64,000 nucleotides of DNA from Bombyx mori (taxonomy: Eukaryota > Arthropoda > Insecta > Lepidoptera > Bombycidae), in assembly GCF_030269925.1 (NCBI RefSeq), contig NC_085120.1, forward strand, positions 13,047,501 to 13,111,500, read 5' to 3'. How positions within the stretch are numbered: position 1 is the first letter of the stretch; every line of letters begins with the position of its first letter. The notes under the pieces were generated by a model. The model made no database searches. It was not told where the DNA came from and saw only the letters and a list, made by a program, of their open reading frames with translations. Of the stretch, positions 46,527-57,616 are shown piece by piece. Both the position numbers and the translations under genes were made by a program.

Positions 46527-47073
46527 CTGGTTGTTCCCGTGCAGTTACGTACTCATTCCTATTATTTACTGTACTTTTTATATTATTTAATATGATTTTG
46601 TATTACCGAATGTGGTAAATAAAATAATTTAAAATAATTTTGTTTTATTTTATTTAAATTACCCTCTCCGTTGAAACTAGCGCAGAAAATAATTAGAAAA
46701 TTGGATTTTTTTAAATTGTTTAGTGAGGCTAAGATTGGCCGAGCTAGGGATCGCCCGACGCGGCGGCCCGTCGTTACGTCATTAGTGCTCGGGGTCGGTC
46801 CCCGCCCCCGACGTGTGGCGGGGACCGACAAAGTAATGCTATATGAGACCGACAGCAAAAAATTGTTTACTTGCAACGTAACTTAATAATAATAATAATA
46901 ATTTATTTATTAACCTTGAAAATATTTACACAACAGTTTGCTAAAAACTCTCCACACTAGGCACTGCCTGTCTCGTGGAGAGTTTTTTACAGGAGTATCT
47001 TAAAACTAGTATTAACGGTTAATAGTTATTAATATAGGTACTAGGACTGTAATAGGTACTGCCCAAAACAAGT
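46527..47073. other. Non-coding, with GC-rich hairpin and AAT microsatellite
   Basis: A 13-bp perfect inverted repeat, GTCGGTCCCCGCC, at 46794-46806 with its complement at 46817-46829 (10-nt loop) sits in an unusually GC-rich patch (46730-46835). (AAT)n at about 46887-46905. Confidence 0.7.
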
Positions 47074-47275
47074 CATTTCGGATCCTCCCGATCCACTAAC
47101 GGTGCTTTTAGGTACCCCAAGCACCGGTCATCGTTCTCGTCGAACTCGTGGCTTGCGACGAAGGACTCGACGTGCGAATTAACCCACAGACATTTTTTTT
47201 GGTACATAATCCATAGGCAGCCCACTGGTTAAGGTTTTTCTGAAATAGCCTCCCGAGCTTAGGTAGGAAAAAAAA
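47074..47275 (+). repeat. Dispersed LINE-3'-end family, copy 6
   Basis: TTTCGGATCCTCCCGATCC, then GGTGCTTTTAGGTACC, ending GCTTAGGTAGGAAAAAAAAGG. The middle part is deleted. Confidence 0.7.
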
Positions 47276-47598
47276 GGTACTTGAACAATTCTAATTGCCA
47301 TGTTTACAGGTTTTATTGAATACTCTGTGGCGTAACTCCATGTTTCTGTGTTGACGGAGTGGCCGTGTCCGTCACGTAGCCCTTGCCTGCCTAGTGCCTG
47401 CTGGTATTTAGGGGTCGGAGGCGACGCATCGCACGGCGCCAGCTCGAGGCTCTCCTCCCGTTGTAGTCCGTGCACCGCGTTATACTCGGTGTAGCAATAC
47501 ACGAGCATGCTCGTATAGCTGCAGTCATCATTTCAAATACTTTTAAATAAAATTTACCTGTTAAGCCTACCGACAATTTTTGTATACATATTTCTGTA
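47276..47598. other. Non-coding stretch with a GC-richer core
   Basis: The GC-richer core at about 47350-47530 has overlapping minus-strand frames, none with a recognisable product or convincing splice sites. Confidence 0.4.
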
Positions 47599-47822
47599 TT
47601 GCCTACATGGGTGGACCTGCTGTTAAGTAGTTACCGGAACCCATAGGCATCTACAACGTAAACTCCGCCCCACCCACCTTGAGTGATGAGCTCTAAGGTC
47701 TCAGTATACTTACAACGGCTACCCCACCCTTCAAACTGAAACTCATCACAGCTTCACGGCAGAAATAGGCGGGGTGGTGGTACCTACCCGTGCGGACTCA
47801 CAAGAGGTCCTACCACCAGTAA
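47599..47822 (-). repeat. Bm1 SINE, diverged
   Basis: Antisense, with no poly(T) left (starts CCTACATGGGTGGAC) and a small deletion after GGAC. The distal end is well preserved (CACAAGAGGTCCTACCACCA). Confidence 0.85.
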
Positions 47823-47837
47823 AAAGGTAGGTAGGAT

Positions 47838-48033
47838 AAGCCCACCGAGTTTCTCGTCGGATCTTCTCAGTGGGTCGCGATTCCGAATCCGGTGGTAGAT
47901 TTTGTGAAGCTCTTCTCTTGCTAAAGCCAATGTCAGCAAATTCTCTCAGGTTGAGCCCGTGAGCTGTCCTACACGTCCGGGCGTGACTAGAATAGCCTCT
48001 TAGGCTACCAGCGAATAGGTAGGGAAAAAAGGT
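47838..48033 (+). repeat. Dispersed LINE-3'-end family, copy 7
   Basis: CCACCGAGTTTCTCGTCGG to GAATAGGTAGGGAAAAAAGG, directly downstream of a Bm1. Confidence 0.75.
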
Positions 48034-48711
48034 AGGACACGCAATACTTTTTTCTTGGAAAACAAAAAAAATAACTAGTAGAAGTAGTAAAAGGTGAAGG
48101 TGTAATACTTTCTGATAACAGTTTTATAAAGTTTAAAAATGTGTAAGTTTTACAATAGTTTGAAAACCGTCAATTTGACCAAGGCTGGTACCCGTACACT
48201 AAATAAAAAATTTGCTGTAGTATTATTTTCCAAAAACGTGACGTGACGTGCGATAATCCTATGGAACCAAAAACGTATTTGACACTTTATTGTTGATTCA
48301 GTTCTATAGCCCAAGGGCCCGCGACGGCCAGACCTTCGTTATTTTATAAAAGCTGAAAGTTTCTCTGTGTACATCTCCAACACAGGTAAGAACGACCCGC
48401 GACTATTCTATAGAGTTTCGATTGTGGTTACTTGGGTAGGTAGGTAACAGACAATAAAGGTATATACAATAGTACCTTAAATGCTTTAAAGTATACAGTT
48501 TTTTTTTTATTTACTCCAGAATATAGTTTATTTTTTTATATTTATTAATCACGATATCCATTGCCGGACACTTTTTACAGTTGCGACCCTCTGCCAGACA
48601 CCCTTAAACTTTAATAAATTTTGATTATACTTTCGTTATACTATAAAGTAAGTAAGCTCTACTAAGTACTCTATTCTGATTATCTCAGTTCACACGTACG
48701 TAGTTTGATGA
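48034..48711. other. Non-coding stretch; possible 3' UTR of the exon at 48712
   Basis: TTTATT (minus-strand AATAAA) near 48528 and 48538 could serve the minus-strand exon 48712-48861. Otherwise nothing recognised. Confidence 0.4.
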
Positions 48712-48861
48712 CTAAACTAAGGACACTTTGAGTGGCTTGGGCAGTTCGTAGCACATGGGTTTGTACAACTTCTTGTAGTAGGTGTATCGCCGTTTGTGAG
48801 GAGTCACCGAGGCTCGCACGGGGACCCGCACGTCCGCGGCCACCCCGCCCGACTTGCGACA
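48712..48861 (-). CDS. Terminal exon of an unrecognised gene
   Basis: A good acceptor (TACGTTTCCAG|TGT) is followed by 49 codons and TAG. The peptide begins CRKSGGVAADVRVPVRASV, contains RRYTYYKKLYKPMCYEL and ends PLKVSLV. Codon third positions are strongly G/C, as in the other host exons here and unlike the AT-rich flanks. I do not recognise the protein. It could be the last exon of a separate gene, or an alternative 3' end of the Gas2-like gene 3 kb upstream on the same strand; phase 0 at the acceptor fits that gene's last intron, but this is inference. Confidence 0.55.
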   Translation of the reverse strand, partial: CRKSGGVAADVRVPVRASVTPHKRRYTYYKKLYKPMCYELPKPLKVSLV

Positions 48862-48941
48862 CTGGAAACGTACGGACTCTGTTACGATTTTTTTCAAAAT
48901 TCTTTGCCTGTATCGTTGCATTGAATCTAATAACACTAACA

Positions 48942-49088
48942 GAGTTCTTTAACGTTCTCGATAGCGTAAAAGTTAACTCAATGTTGTATGGAGTTGGAAC
49001 GTTTGCCTGCGTTTGCCGCTAGGGGCGCTGTTCCGACTGTATACGAATTTGAATTAACTTCTACGCGATCGAGAACGTTAAAAAACTC
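48942..49088. mobile_element. Foldback MITE, ~147 bp
   Basis: 35-bp inverted arms at 48942-48976 and 49054-49088 (both read inward GAGTT, then TTTAACGTTCTCGAT) with three mismatches. CACTAA occurs just outside each end, offset by one or two bases, possibly the target duplication. No coding capacity. Confidence 0.7.
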
Positions 49089-49214
49089 GCACTAAGCACA
49101 CTGTTGTAAATCAAGTGATAATTAAATCTAAATATCAGTATTATGCTGGTTAAAAACATAATTTATTTCTGTAAAATAACAGAAACTTACATAACTTAAA
49201 AGAAAAAAACATAA

Positions 49215-49680
49215 CTTAAAAGTCGTCCTGCCGAAAGGGTAAAACTCCCGGTGCATTCGTATCTAGCGATGCAACGGTGTTCGAATCAAATCCCGCTGGC
49301 GGGTACCAATTTTTCTAATGAAATACGTTTTTAACAAATGTTCACGATTGGCTTTCACGGTGAAGGAATAACATCGTGTAATAAAGATCAAACCCGCAAA
49401 ATTATAATTTGCGTAATTACTGGTGGTAGGACGTCTGGTGAGTCCGCGCGGGTAGATAACCGTGCGGACTCACAATCGGTGCGGATCTCGCCTATTTCTG
49501 CCGTGAAGCAGTAATGCGTTTCGGTTTGAAGGGTGGGGTAGCCGTTGTAACTATACTGAGACCTAAAAACTCTTATCTCAAAGTAGGTGTCGGCATTTAC
49601 GTTGTAGTTGTCTACGGGCTCCGGTAACCATTTAACATCAGGTGAGCCGTCAGCTCGTACTCCCATCAAAGCAATAAAAA
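49215..49680 (+). repeat. Bm1 SINE, full length
   Basis: Head AAGTCGTCCTGCCGAAAGGG, with a small duplication in the B-box region (TTCGAATCAAATCCCG). A local rearrangement near 49450-49490 repeats the GTGCGGACTCACAA phrase in inverted order. Ends AAGCAATAAAAAAAA. Confidence 0.88.
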
Positions 49681-51325
49681 AAAATGAATCATTTTCATTT
49701 TAATGTCGATTCCAGTGTAGGTGCAGTAGGTAATTGTAAAGTGCTGGACATACGTCTCTCCTATTGTGCAATCGCGTGTCAGTCTAGACGCTGATAATGA
49801 AATGAAGTAGATTTTTTGTAGTTAAATTCAGAGTTAAATCTGTTTATATTTTTTTAATAGCATTGTCGTTCTAAATACTTTCTTGTGTGACGGGTAACGT
49901 ATTTTACCTCGGTAAAGTGAAACATCTTTGTTTCTCTTCTATTTAAATCTTGATTGATAAAAGCGGTAAAAGCCAACTAACTCAAAGTGCACTTACCTAC
50001 TTAATTGAAGCTGCTCCAAACAGTACAGAATATAAGAAGCTTTTTGGCAGTAATCTGACTCTATTCGACGGCTTAAAGCACTAAAATTGTGAAGTTACTT
50101 ACTTAAATTTGCAATAATACTAAACCAGACCAAGGTAATATTAAATTTTAAATTAAAATAAATTTTAAATTAACTTATTGAACATTGTTTAATTTTGAGT
50201 TTTGTTTTACGCAAGTCTCATTGGATGAGAGCATCTTATTGAACATTGTTTAATTTTGAATTTTATTTTCATTAGGCAACGCTAGTCTCGTTGAATGAGA
50301 GCAACTAGATAGGTGGTCATTTAAATCAAATCAAACATTTGTTTCAACTGTAAAGTCTTCAGTATAACCGGAGAAATACTTAAAGGGTTTTTCTAAATAC
50401 TTAAGTCTGAAACTTATTAAAACCGTTTTATTATAGTAATAAATTACATGAATGCTAAATCATTTAATTATTACAGAATATGTAATTTCAAATACTCAGC
50501 TAATTGAAAGTCTGTTACAGAATTACAAAAAGTTTATTATCAACTGTACATAAACTGTTGGCACAACACATTACGAGTGGCAGTGGTCGGTTCATCGTTA
50601 TTTAAGAAAATTACAAAAGTGCTAAGCTCATTGAATACACACATTTTATATTTAAAAATTTACATCCTCTCAAACAGAATAAATATAAAAACAAAATACA
50701 TAAGAGTGGTAACTTTTTCTGATTAGTTAATTTTTCGTATGGGATTAATTGTCTATATTAATTATTACCAAAAATCTATAAAGTTCGTTGGTGATCGATA
50801 GGAAAATTGGAAGACCTTTAATTCGTAAAGAATTACAAATTTTGAAGTTGTTTTAGAAAAAAAGGAAAACGAAAAAGATATTGCAAAGATAATTTCTTGA
50901 AAAACTTTATTAAATTTATACTTTTATTGTGGGTAAAGAGCCTAGAGCACTGTTGTTACAGATAAAAGGTGAAATTGGACTAAGAAAGCAAGTGTATTTC
51001 TAAAAAATTTTATCAAAATACTTTATCAAAAAGGCATCATGGTAACACCGGTGTGACTAAATTGTAACCTTAAATTTATTTTGTTGCATATCAATAATTG
51101 TATATTGACAGTATTTCTTGAACTGATTAAGATTTCTACTTATAACAATTTTACAATATAGAGCTATGGTGTCAGAATGAAGATAGAATTTGTTACACGC
51201 AACAGTACAGTGTCTATTTCTAAAAATAGTGCTATTATATGATCTAATATGTCCAGTGCAAAAATACTATTCTCGTATCAAAATATACCATTTGTGGAAG
51301 AGCTACTCAACGATTTGTACGGTTC
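49681..51325. other. AT-rich non-coding stretch
   Basis: Very AT-rich. A short phrase (TTATTGAACATTGTTTAATT) is duplicated near 50178 and 50238. No gene. Confidence 0.45.
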
Positions 51326-51420
51326 ATGTTCCTTGAGGCCACCTATCGGCGAGGGGCTACACTACATCAACCTGCCCCACGCCCCGCGCACTACTTCAGC
51401 GACGTCTTAATGCTAGGTAT
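51326..51420. other. Short GC-rich island, possible exon
   Basis: About 95 bp of GC-rich sequence in an AT-rich region. Open on the plus strand in two frames (one reads RPPIGEGLHYINLPHAPR). No convincing acceptor. It could be a conserved part of the Gas2-like 3' UTR. Confidence 0.25.
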
Positions 51421-51881
51421 CATAATATGTATGGTTTTTACTACATTTAAGAAAATTCCATTGAAACGCGTATATTTAGTGCCATTCCCAGTAAATTCCC
51501 GAACACGCATTTCATAAATAAAACTTAATAACTAATCTTCACAAATAACATTACAATTATATGAACACGAATCGTAAAATTAAAATAAGTAATTAATATT
51601 ATTATTGCTATTAGAAAGAAGAAGGAATTAAATTAAATTAAAATATTACATAGGTACCGATATCGAATTCCATTATGACTAGGTTTCGCGCTAAAATGAA
51701 AACACTCAATTATAAAAATTACCAAAATTATTCAAAATTATTCACCAGGAGATAATAAAAAGAAAGAGATTACTCGCGGAGATCCACACGAACGTGACGA
51801 CAGAGAACGATTGCAACTATAGGGCGTCACTATGTTAACTCACGTCAAATTTTAAAAACTAAAAAATAAGAAATAGAGCAT

Positions 51882-54800
51882 TTATCTGGGAGGCACCTCC
51901 CGTGGCGGTGGACTGCGGTACTTCGCTTTGATGTGGAGGAATGGCTTATTGGCGCACTCTGCGTCCACCATGCTCGCCGCCAGGGAGAGTCTGATGCTCT
52001 CCTCGATAGCCGCCTGCGTGAGGGCGCCGCCGCTCGCCGCGCTGAGACTGCGAGCCTTCCGCGCCGCGCCCGCCACCGCGCTCCCCGCCGCACCCCCCGC
52101 CGCGCCCGGTGCTCCGCTAGCCGCCGGCACCAAGCTCTGGCTGCGGAGTTTGCGCGGCGCCGGCGAGGCAGCGACGGTGTTCACGGACTTCTTCTTATTG
52201 CGGATGGACCGCTCACCACCGCCTTCACTCGCGAGGCTGGCGCTGCGGGACTTCTTGGGCGCTCCGAGCAGGTTTGCGGAGGTCAACGACTTGCGGAACT
52301 CTGCGGGTGGAGTACGGACCGAGCGCGAGATTGGCGTGGAGGGCGTGCTGTGGGATAACGAGGGGGCGGGTGACGGGGCGGTGGAGCGTAGTGGCAGGGA
52401 CAGTGCGGGACGTCGTGGAGTGGACGTCCGCGGTGGAGGCGGAAGAGGGGAGCTACGTCCACTGCTGTGCTTGCTAGACGCGGCGGGTGAGGCGGGGGTG
52501 ACTGGTGAGGGGGGCGTGCCGGGCGTGACGGGTGTGACAGGCGAGGCTGGTGTGGTCGGTACAGGCAGCACTGATGCGCGGCGTCCTTGCGTGACGAGGC
52601 GCACCTGGCACGGTTCATGCCGCGACAGGAAGTGCTCCAGCGTGTCCCAGCCGCCGCCGACACGCACCATCATGTGGCGACCCTTCAATAACTGGAAGTA
52701 AAAACCTAACTTATAAGATGGACTTGATGCGGAACACCACACTACTACTATTATTTTGCAGCAATCATTCGTTCCGATTTCGATTCCCAGTCGGAGTTAA
52801 CATCTCAGTTATACATGTTATTCATTTTCTGTATATACTTATCCTGGTCTGACGTGTAGCACGTGAAAACATTTTACTTTCTGTAAATCTTTTTTTTTTT
52901 TTAATTATAAATTTTCTATAAGAAAATAATAATATTATAAAGTGTTAATACTTAATGTAACAATATCTAGGATCCCCATCTCATAGGAGGAGGAACCGTA
53001 AGATGAAATTGATACATAAGAAATAAATAAATTTGCAAGTATTGTGACAAATAGCTCACCCGAATGAAGACATTCCTTCCTGCGATGTTGTAGCGTCCTT
53101 CTCCGACCTTCTTCACTTTGAGCAGCTTGGAACACTTCCCGGAGTTACAGCTGCAGCCGCGTTCCATCAGCCGCGTCACGAGTTGCACCTGATCACATCA
53201 AGAAAGATTAAACAAATCGTCGATTTTTACGGATATGTTTGCTTTTATTATAGTCTGCTTTTTTTTTATTGCTTAGTTGTACGCGAATCCTCATGATACG
53301 TCCTCCAGTGAAGCTTGTACTTGATTCACTGGAGGATTCACGGATTCACACCGCAGTCTTACGTCACTGTCATCATCATCATCATCATGGTTCCAACCCG
53401 GTTTCGGTAACGGCGCCCAAAATTTTCTGTTCAATAACTTGAAAGCTAATGTCCGCTCCTCTCATGCGCTCTAATATGGCTATGGTAGCCTATCTTGTTC
53501 TTAAACGTGCGCAAACAGAAGCTACACGTAAAAAAACCACCCACGAAATTGTAAAAAATGGTCGAAGGCGGTCTATTTTTCATTTTATTTCGTCTGTCGT
53601 CCAGTTCGCGCCTCCTGTCGTTTTCAAAGACATACACGCCCCGCTGCACCAAGCGTCTCCATTCCAAACGATTCTGTGCTTGGGCCTCCCAACGAGAGGG
53701 GTCAATGTTGTACTTCTTACGTCACTGTACATACAACTCAGCTCCACAAAACTAAGCGATCCGAAGCTTATTTCAGTTGCTATTTAAAAAAAAAAGTTTT
53801 TAATAAACAATATTTAATTAAGCTAATCGAATACGACGTCTCGAGGAAGTTTGTGGCATCATGTGCGAAGAAATACGTGTGACTTGTGTGTGTAGTTGAA
53901 ACTTACTCTCTTATCGAGTTCATTGGTGGGTTTGAGCGGCACATCGGAGTCAGTGCTGCCCACCGTCCCCTCAGACTTGGTGCTCTCGGCGTCGGCGTTG
54001 TCCACCGCTGACTCTTGGCCTGCAGACAATTTTTTTTAATTGCTTATGTAGGTTGGCGATCTCGCGGCCAACCTGGTATTAAGTGGTTATCGGAGCCCAT
54101 AGACATCTAAGACGTATATGCCGCCACCTACCGCGAGACATAAGTTCTAAGTCTTAGTTGTAACAGTACAACGGCTGCCCCCCCCCCCCTTCAAACAAAA
54201 ACGCATTACTGCTTCATGGCAGAAATAGGCAGGGTGGTGGTACCTACCCGTGCGGACTTCTATAAATAATGTTATAATATAAGTAAAGAATCACTTCACA
54301 AAGCTAATAAAAACGCTTACATAATACGGAGAAATATTTGTTGAAAAGATCGACTTTCACTTACTTTCATTTGGATCTGGGGTTGGGGCCGAATTTTCAA
54401 CCAGAGTTCTGTAAAAGACAAATATTACTTTTATTTACATTCACCTTCATAATATACATATTATAACACTTAGCTTAGTATTATTTGTCAAGTAAATGCA
54501 AGTGTATTGTCAGTAACAATGGTTATTTAACAATTTTTATTTTTTATTATTATTATTTAAAAAAAAGGCCGCGATAGGGATAGGGATAGGGATAGGGAGT
54601 CGCTATTGCTGCCCTATACTGAGGCACTGGACTGAAGTCCATGTTGGCTCAAGACCAGCCATGGTCAATGTAAAATAAATAAAATCTACTGCTTTTTTAA
54701 GATTTCATATTACTAACACTTCATATGGAATTTAATTCTGAAATAAAACTTATTTATCTATACTAATATTATAAAACTGAAAAGTTTGTTTATTTGAACG

Positions 54801-57542
54801 CGCTAATCTCAGGAATTATTGGTCCGATTTGAAAAATTCTTTCAGTGTGAGATAGCCCATTTATCGAGGAAGGCTATAAGGCGGATATACAAGCGGAGCA
54901 CCAATAAAGAATGTTTCAAAATCGGGGTTTTTTCCTTTTTGAGGGCTTCCGCGGCGTGCGCTGCAGAAACGGTTAAAGTTACGCTAAAATAATGTATGAC
55001 AGAATTGTTCCCCTTTAAAAGATCTAAAAAAAAGTCCGCGACAGCATATGTCTATTTGTTAAGGTTCGCTCACTATAACATTTTTTATGCTAACCAAAAT
55101 TGTTAAAAAAAAAGCATTATTTGCGAACTATTCTACGCGGACGAAGTCGCGGGCAAAAGCTAGTTCATTTATTATTATTTAATGGTATTGAGGTACCAGG
55201 AACTGATAACTCACTTGTCGGGTTCGGGCGAGCTGTCTCTGAACTGCCAGGCAGCGCTAGACATGGCCGAGTCGAGGCCGGAGTCGCGCTCTTCCATCGC
55301 GATCTCCTTCTCTAGCTGTACCAGCCCCGGCGGCTCTATGTTGAACTTGGTGGCCAGTCTAGCCACTTCCAACAGGCAGAGGATCACTTGGCGGGGTTGG
55401 TTGTGGAGAACTAAAATAATAAGATACAGAATGAGAAACGGACTTTGTTTAAAAACGTCAGTACAAAAGATACAATGTGATGTTTGTCATAACAGTTAAT
55501 GTTAAGACGTCCGATGCACCGGTGTCGAGCGACGCCACTGTGCCGTAGGTACGTTTTTTTTTTTTTAGTTTCAACGAGGTTGATGGCATTCATACTGTCA
55601 CGTCTACGGTCTCCGGTGACCAATTAACACCAACTGGGTTGTAAGCTCGTTTATCCGTCTATACAATAAAGTTGAAATAAACCAATCCCGGGCGCATTTC
55701 TAGCCGCGGGATCCCACACCAAACTACATTTTTTTTTAGCTTAGATGGGCGGACGAACTCACAGCCCACATGGTGTTAAGTGGTTACTGGAGCCCATAGA
55801 CATCTACGACCTAAATCCGCCACCCACTTTGAGATATAAGTTCTAAGGTCTCAAGTATAGTTGCAACGGCTGCCCCGCCCTTCAAACCGAAACGCATAAC
55901 TGCTTCACGACAAAAACAGGCAGGGTGGTGGTACCTACCCGTGCGGACTCACAAGAGGTCGTACCATATTATAATTTTCTCTCAAATCTTCAGTAAAATA
56001 CCGAGACATGTCGTTTTTTTGCCAGGGGGAGAGCCAAGCCGCTGCCTACCGCTTAATACTCCCCACAAGCCTCGTTAGAAGAAGGACATGTCATAGCGCT
56101 CGGGAAACACCGTATCGTGATGTGATTCTCACCGAGGTCATCGCTCTCGAACAGCAGGTTCTCGTGGACTCCAAGCTCGCGGCAGAACGTGATGAAGTTC
56201 TCCGTGTTGTCCCTGGAGAAGAAGCTGCGACGGGCCGCGCGCTGCCAGCAGCGGCCGCGGATCTGTGGCACCACCTTTACCACGCGCAACGTACAACACA
56301 CACACATTATACAAAAGAAAAACATCATCACAACAAACTTGAAATGGAGACAAACAGTATTTTCTTAACAGAGCAATAAAAAGGAAGACGTTCTCAATTC
56401 AACTGAATTTTTGTGTTTTTGTTTTACCTCACAGCTCTTTTTTACGTAAATCGATTTCGATGATTTATTTTTTATTTAAATATGATACTTCTCACATGAT
56501 TCTATTTCATCACGAACCGACAAGTAGTTTCTGAGTTATCCTTTACAATGCATATTTAATCGAGTAGAATAGATGATATTACCATTTTATTTTGTTGGAT
56601 CGGTTTTCTTTTTTGTTACTATTTTGAATTATTAGCACACACAATTGACATGTAAGCCAAAGAATCGAAACAATCGTGCGATTCGGCTTGACGGCTGATA
56701 ACGTACAATTGATACTTCATTAACATAGATATGATTTTGAGATCTAGATATCTCTACACTTGTTCACAATTACAATACGAATGCAGAAAATTTAGCTTTG
56801 CCTTTAACATCGACATTTATTTTTGAAACTTACAAAATATTTGTAGTAACCAAAATCATGTATGTAATCTACATGGCACAATGAAGTTTTCTTTTTTTTT
56901 ATTGCTTAGATGGATGGAGGAGCTCACAGCCCACCTGGTGTTAAGAAGTGGTTACTGGAGCCCATAGACATCCACAACGTAATGTTAATGCGCCACCCAC
57001 CTTGAGATATAAGTTCTAAGGTCTCAAGTATAGTTACAACGGCTGCCCCACCCTTCAAACCGAAACGCATTACTGCTTCACGGCAGAAATAGGCGGGGTG
57101 GTGGTACCTACCCGCGCGGACTCACAAGAGTCCGTACCACCACCAGTAATTACGCAAATTATAATTTTGCGGGTTTGATTTTTATTACACGATGTTATTC
57201 CTTCACCGTGGAAGTCAATCGTGAACATTTGTTAATTACGTATTTCATTAGAAAAATTGATACCCGCCTGAGATTCGAACACCGTTGCATCGCTCAACAC
57301 GAATGCAACGGACGTCTTATCCGTTAGGCCACGACGACTTCATTATATTTATTTATGTATTTATTATAATACTAATATTTATTGTATCTATTTATTTATA
57401 CGCAGGACGATACGGACCCCCACAACGAGTCCCTGGTCGAGCGCGCCCCGAGCTCGCTCATGTATGACGCTCGCCAGCTGACACAGCTCCACGCCGTTGT
57501 CCAACACGTCCAGAAAATTCTCTCCGGTCAGGTATGTTATGC
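51882..57542 (-). CDS. Gas2-like (pigs-type) cytoskeletal linker, seven exons, 5' end missing
   Basis: Minus-strand exons in order: 57542-57418, 56274-56133, 55410-55215, 54408-54365, 54019-53907, 53188-53060, 52691-51882. Phases agree throughout, giving about 519 codons. Exons 1-3 form a calponin-homology domain ([60 protein letters not shown]), the actin-binding part. Exon 6 and the start of exon 7 form the GAR domain ([40 protein letters not shown]), which binds microtubules. The remaining ~235 residues are Ser/Pro/Thr-rich and basic. CH plus GAR defines the Gas2 family, whose members link actin and microtubules; fly pigs is the likely orthologue. The donor after 57418 (GTCCGT) is weak, so that border is uncertain. 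The CH start must lie in an upstream exon that I do not find. Confidence 0.88.
53375..53720 (-). repeat. LINE 3' end with C2H2 finger, Gas2-like intron
   Basis: The minus-strand frame reads [17 protein letters not shown] and ends with a finger ([23 protein letters not shown]). The UTR runs into (ATG)n at about 53379-53395. This is the C-terminal layout of a group of non-LTR retrotransposons. The finger belongs to the transposon, not to the host gene. Confidence 0.6.
54030..54260 (-). repeat. Bm1 SINE, diverged, Gas2-like intron
   Basis: Antisense, between exons 4 and 5. It contains a C10 run near 54179 replacing the usual CCCCACCC. Both ends truncated. Confidence 0.85.
54555..54600. repeat. 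GATAGG hexamer microsatellite
   Basis: Four to five tandem GATAGG units (about 54572-54598) in the Gas2-like intron between exons 3 and 4. Confidence 0.8.
54757..55163 (+). mobile_element. Helitron-like non-autonomous element
   Basis: Begins TCTATACTAATATTATAAAA after an A and ends GGGCAAAAGCTAG before a T, with a short GC hairpin (GCGGACGAAGTCGC) shortly before the end. A|TC...CTAG|T matches Helitron insertion rules and a widespread lepidopteran family. Body includes TTGGTCCGATTTGAAAAATT. No coding capacity. Confidence 0.65.
55501..55675 (+). repeat. Bm1 SINE remnant with internal deletion
   Basis: Tail of the tRNA-like head (GACGTCCGATGCACCGGTGT) joined to a diverged 3' end (GTCTCCGGTGACCAATTAAC). 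The centre is missing. Confidence 0.6.
55730..55968 (-). repeat. Bm1 SINE, Gas2-like intron
   Basis: Antisense, 5'-truncated (TTTTTTTTAGCTTAGATGGG to CACAAGAGGTCGTACCA). Confidence 0.9.
56023..56114 (-). repeat. CR1/jockey-like LINE fragment beside a splice donor
   Basis: About 92 bp nearly identical to the LINE 3' coding end at 3037-3128 (GAGAGCCAAGCCGCTGCCTA, GAAGGACATGTCATAGCGCT). It begins 19 bp downstream of the donor of Gas2-like exon 56274-56133. Confidence 0.88.
56891..57335 (-). repeat. Bm1 SINE, full length, Gas2-like intron
   Basis: Antisense full-length copy from TTTTTTTATTGCTTAGATGG to TTATCCGTTAGGCCACGACG. Ends about 80 bp short of the CH exon. Confidence 0.92.
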
Positions 57543-57616
57543 CTAAAACGATCAAAACATGTTCCAGTTTCATTTATTGTGTCGACCAGTTTTCAACTTG
57601 TTATATACTAGTCTTA

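Noticed and set aside
53446..53667. C2H2 zinc-finger exon of a host gene
   Set aside because: Followed by a non-LTR style UTR and (ATG)n tail; the finger is the C-terminus of a retrotransposon ORF.
54570..54600. Telomere-like hexamer repeat
   Set aside because: Unit is GATAGG, not the TTAGG of silkworm telomeres; a short intronic microsatellite.
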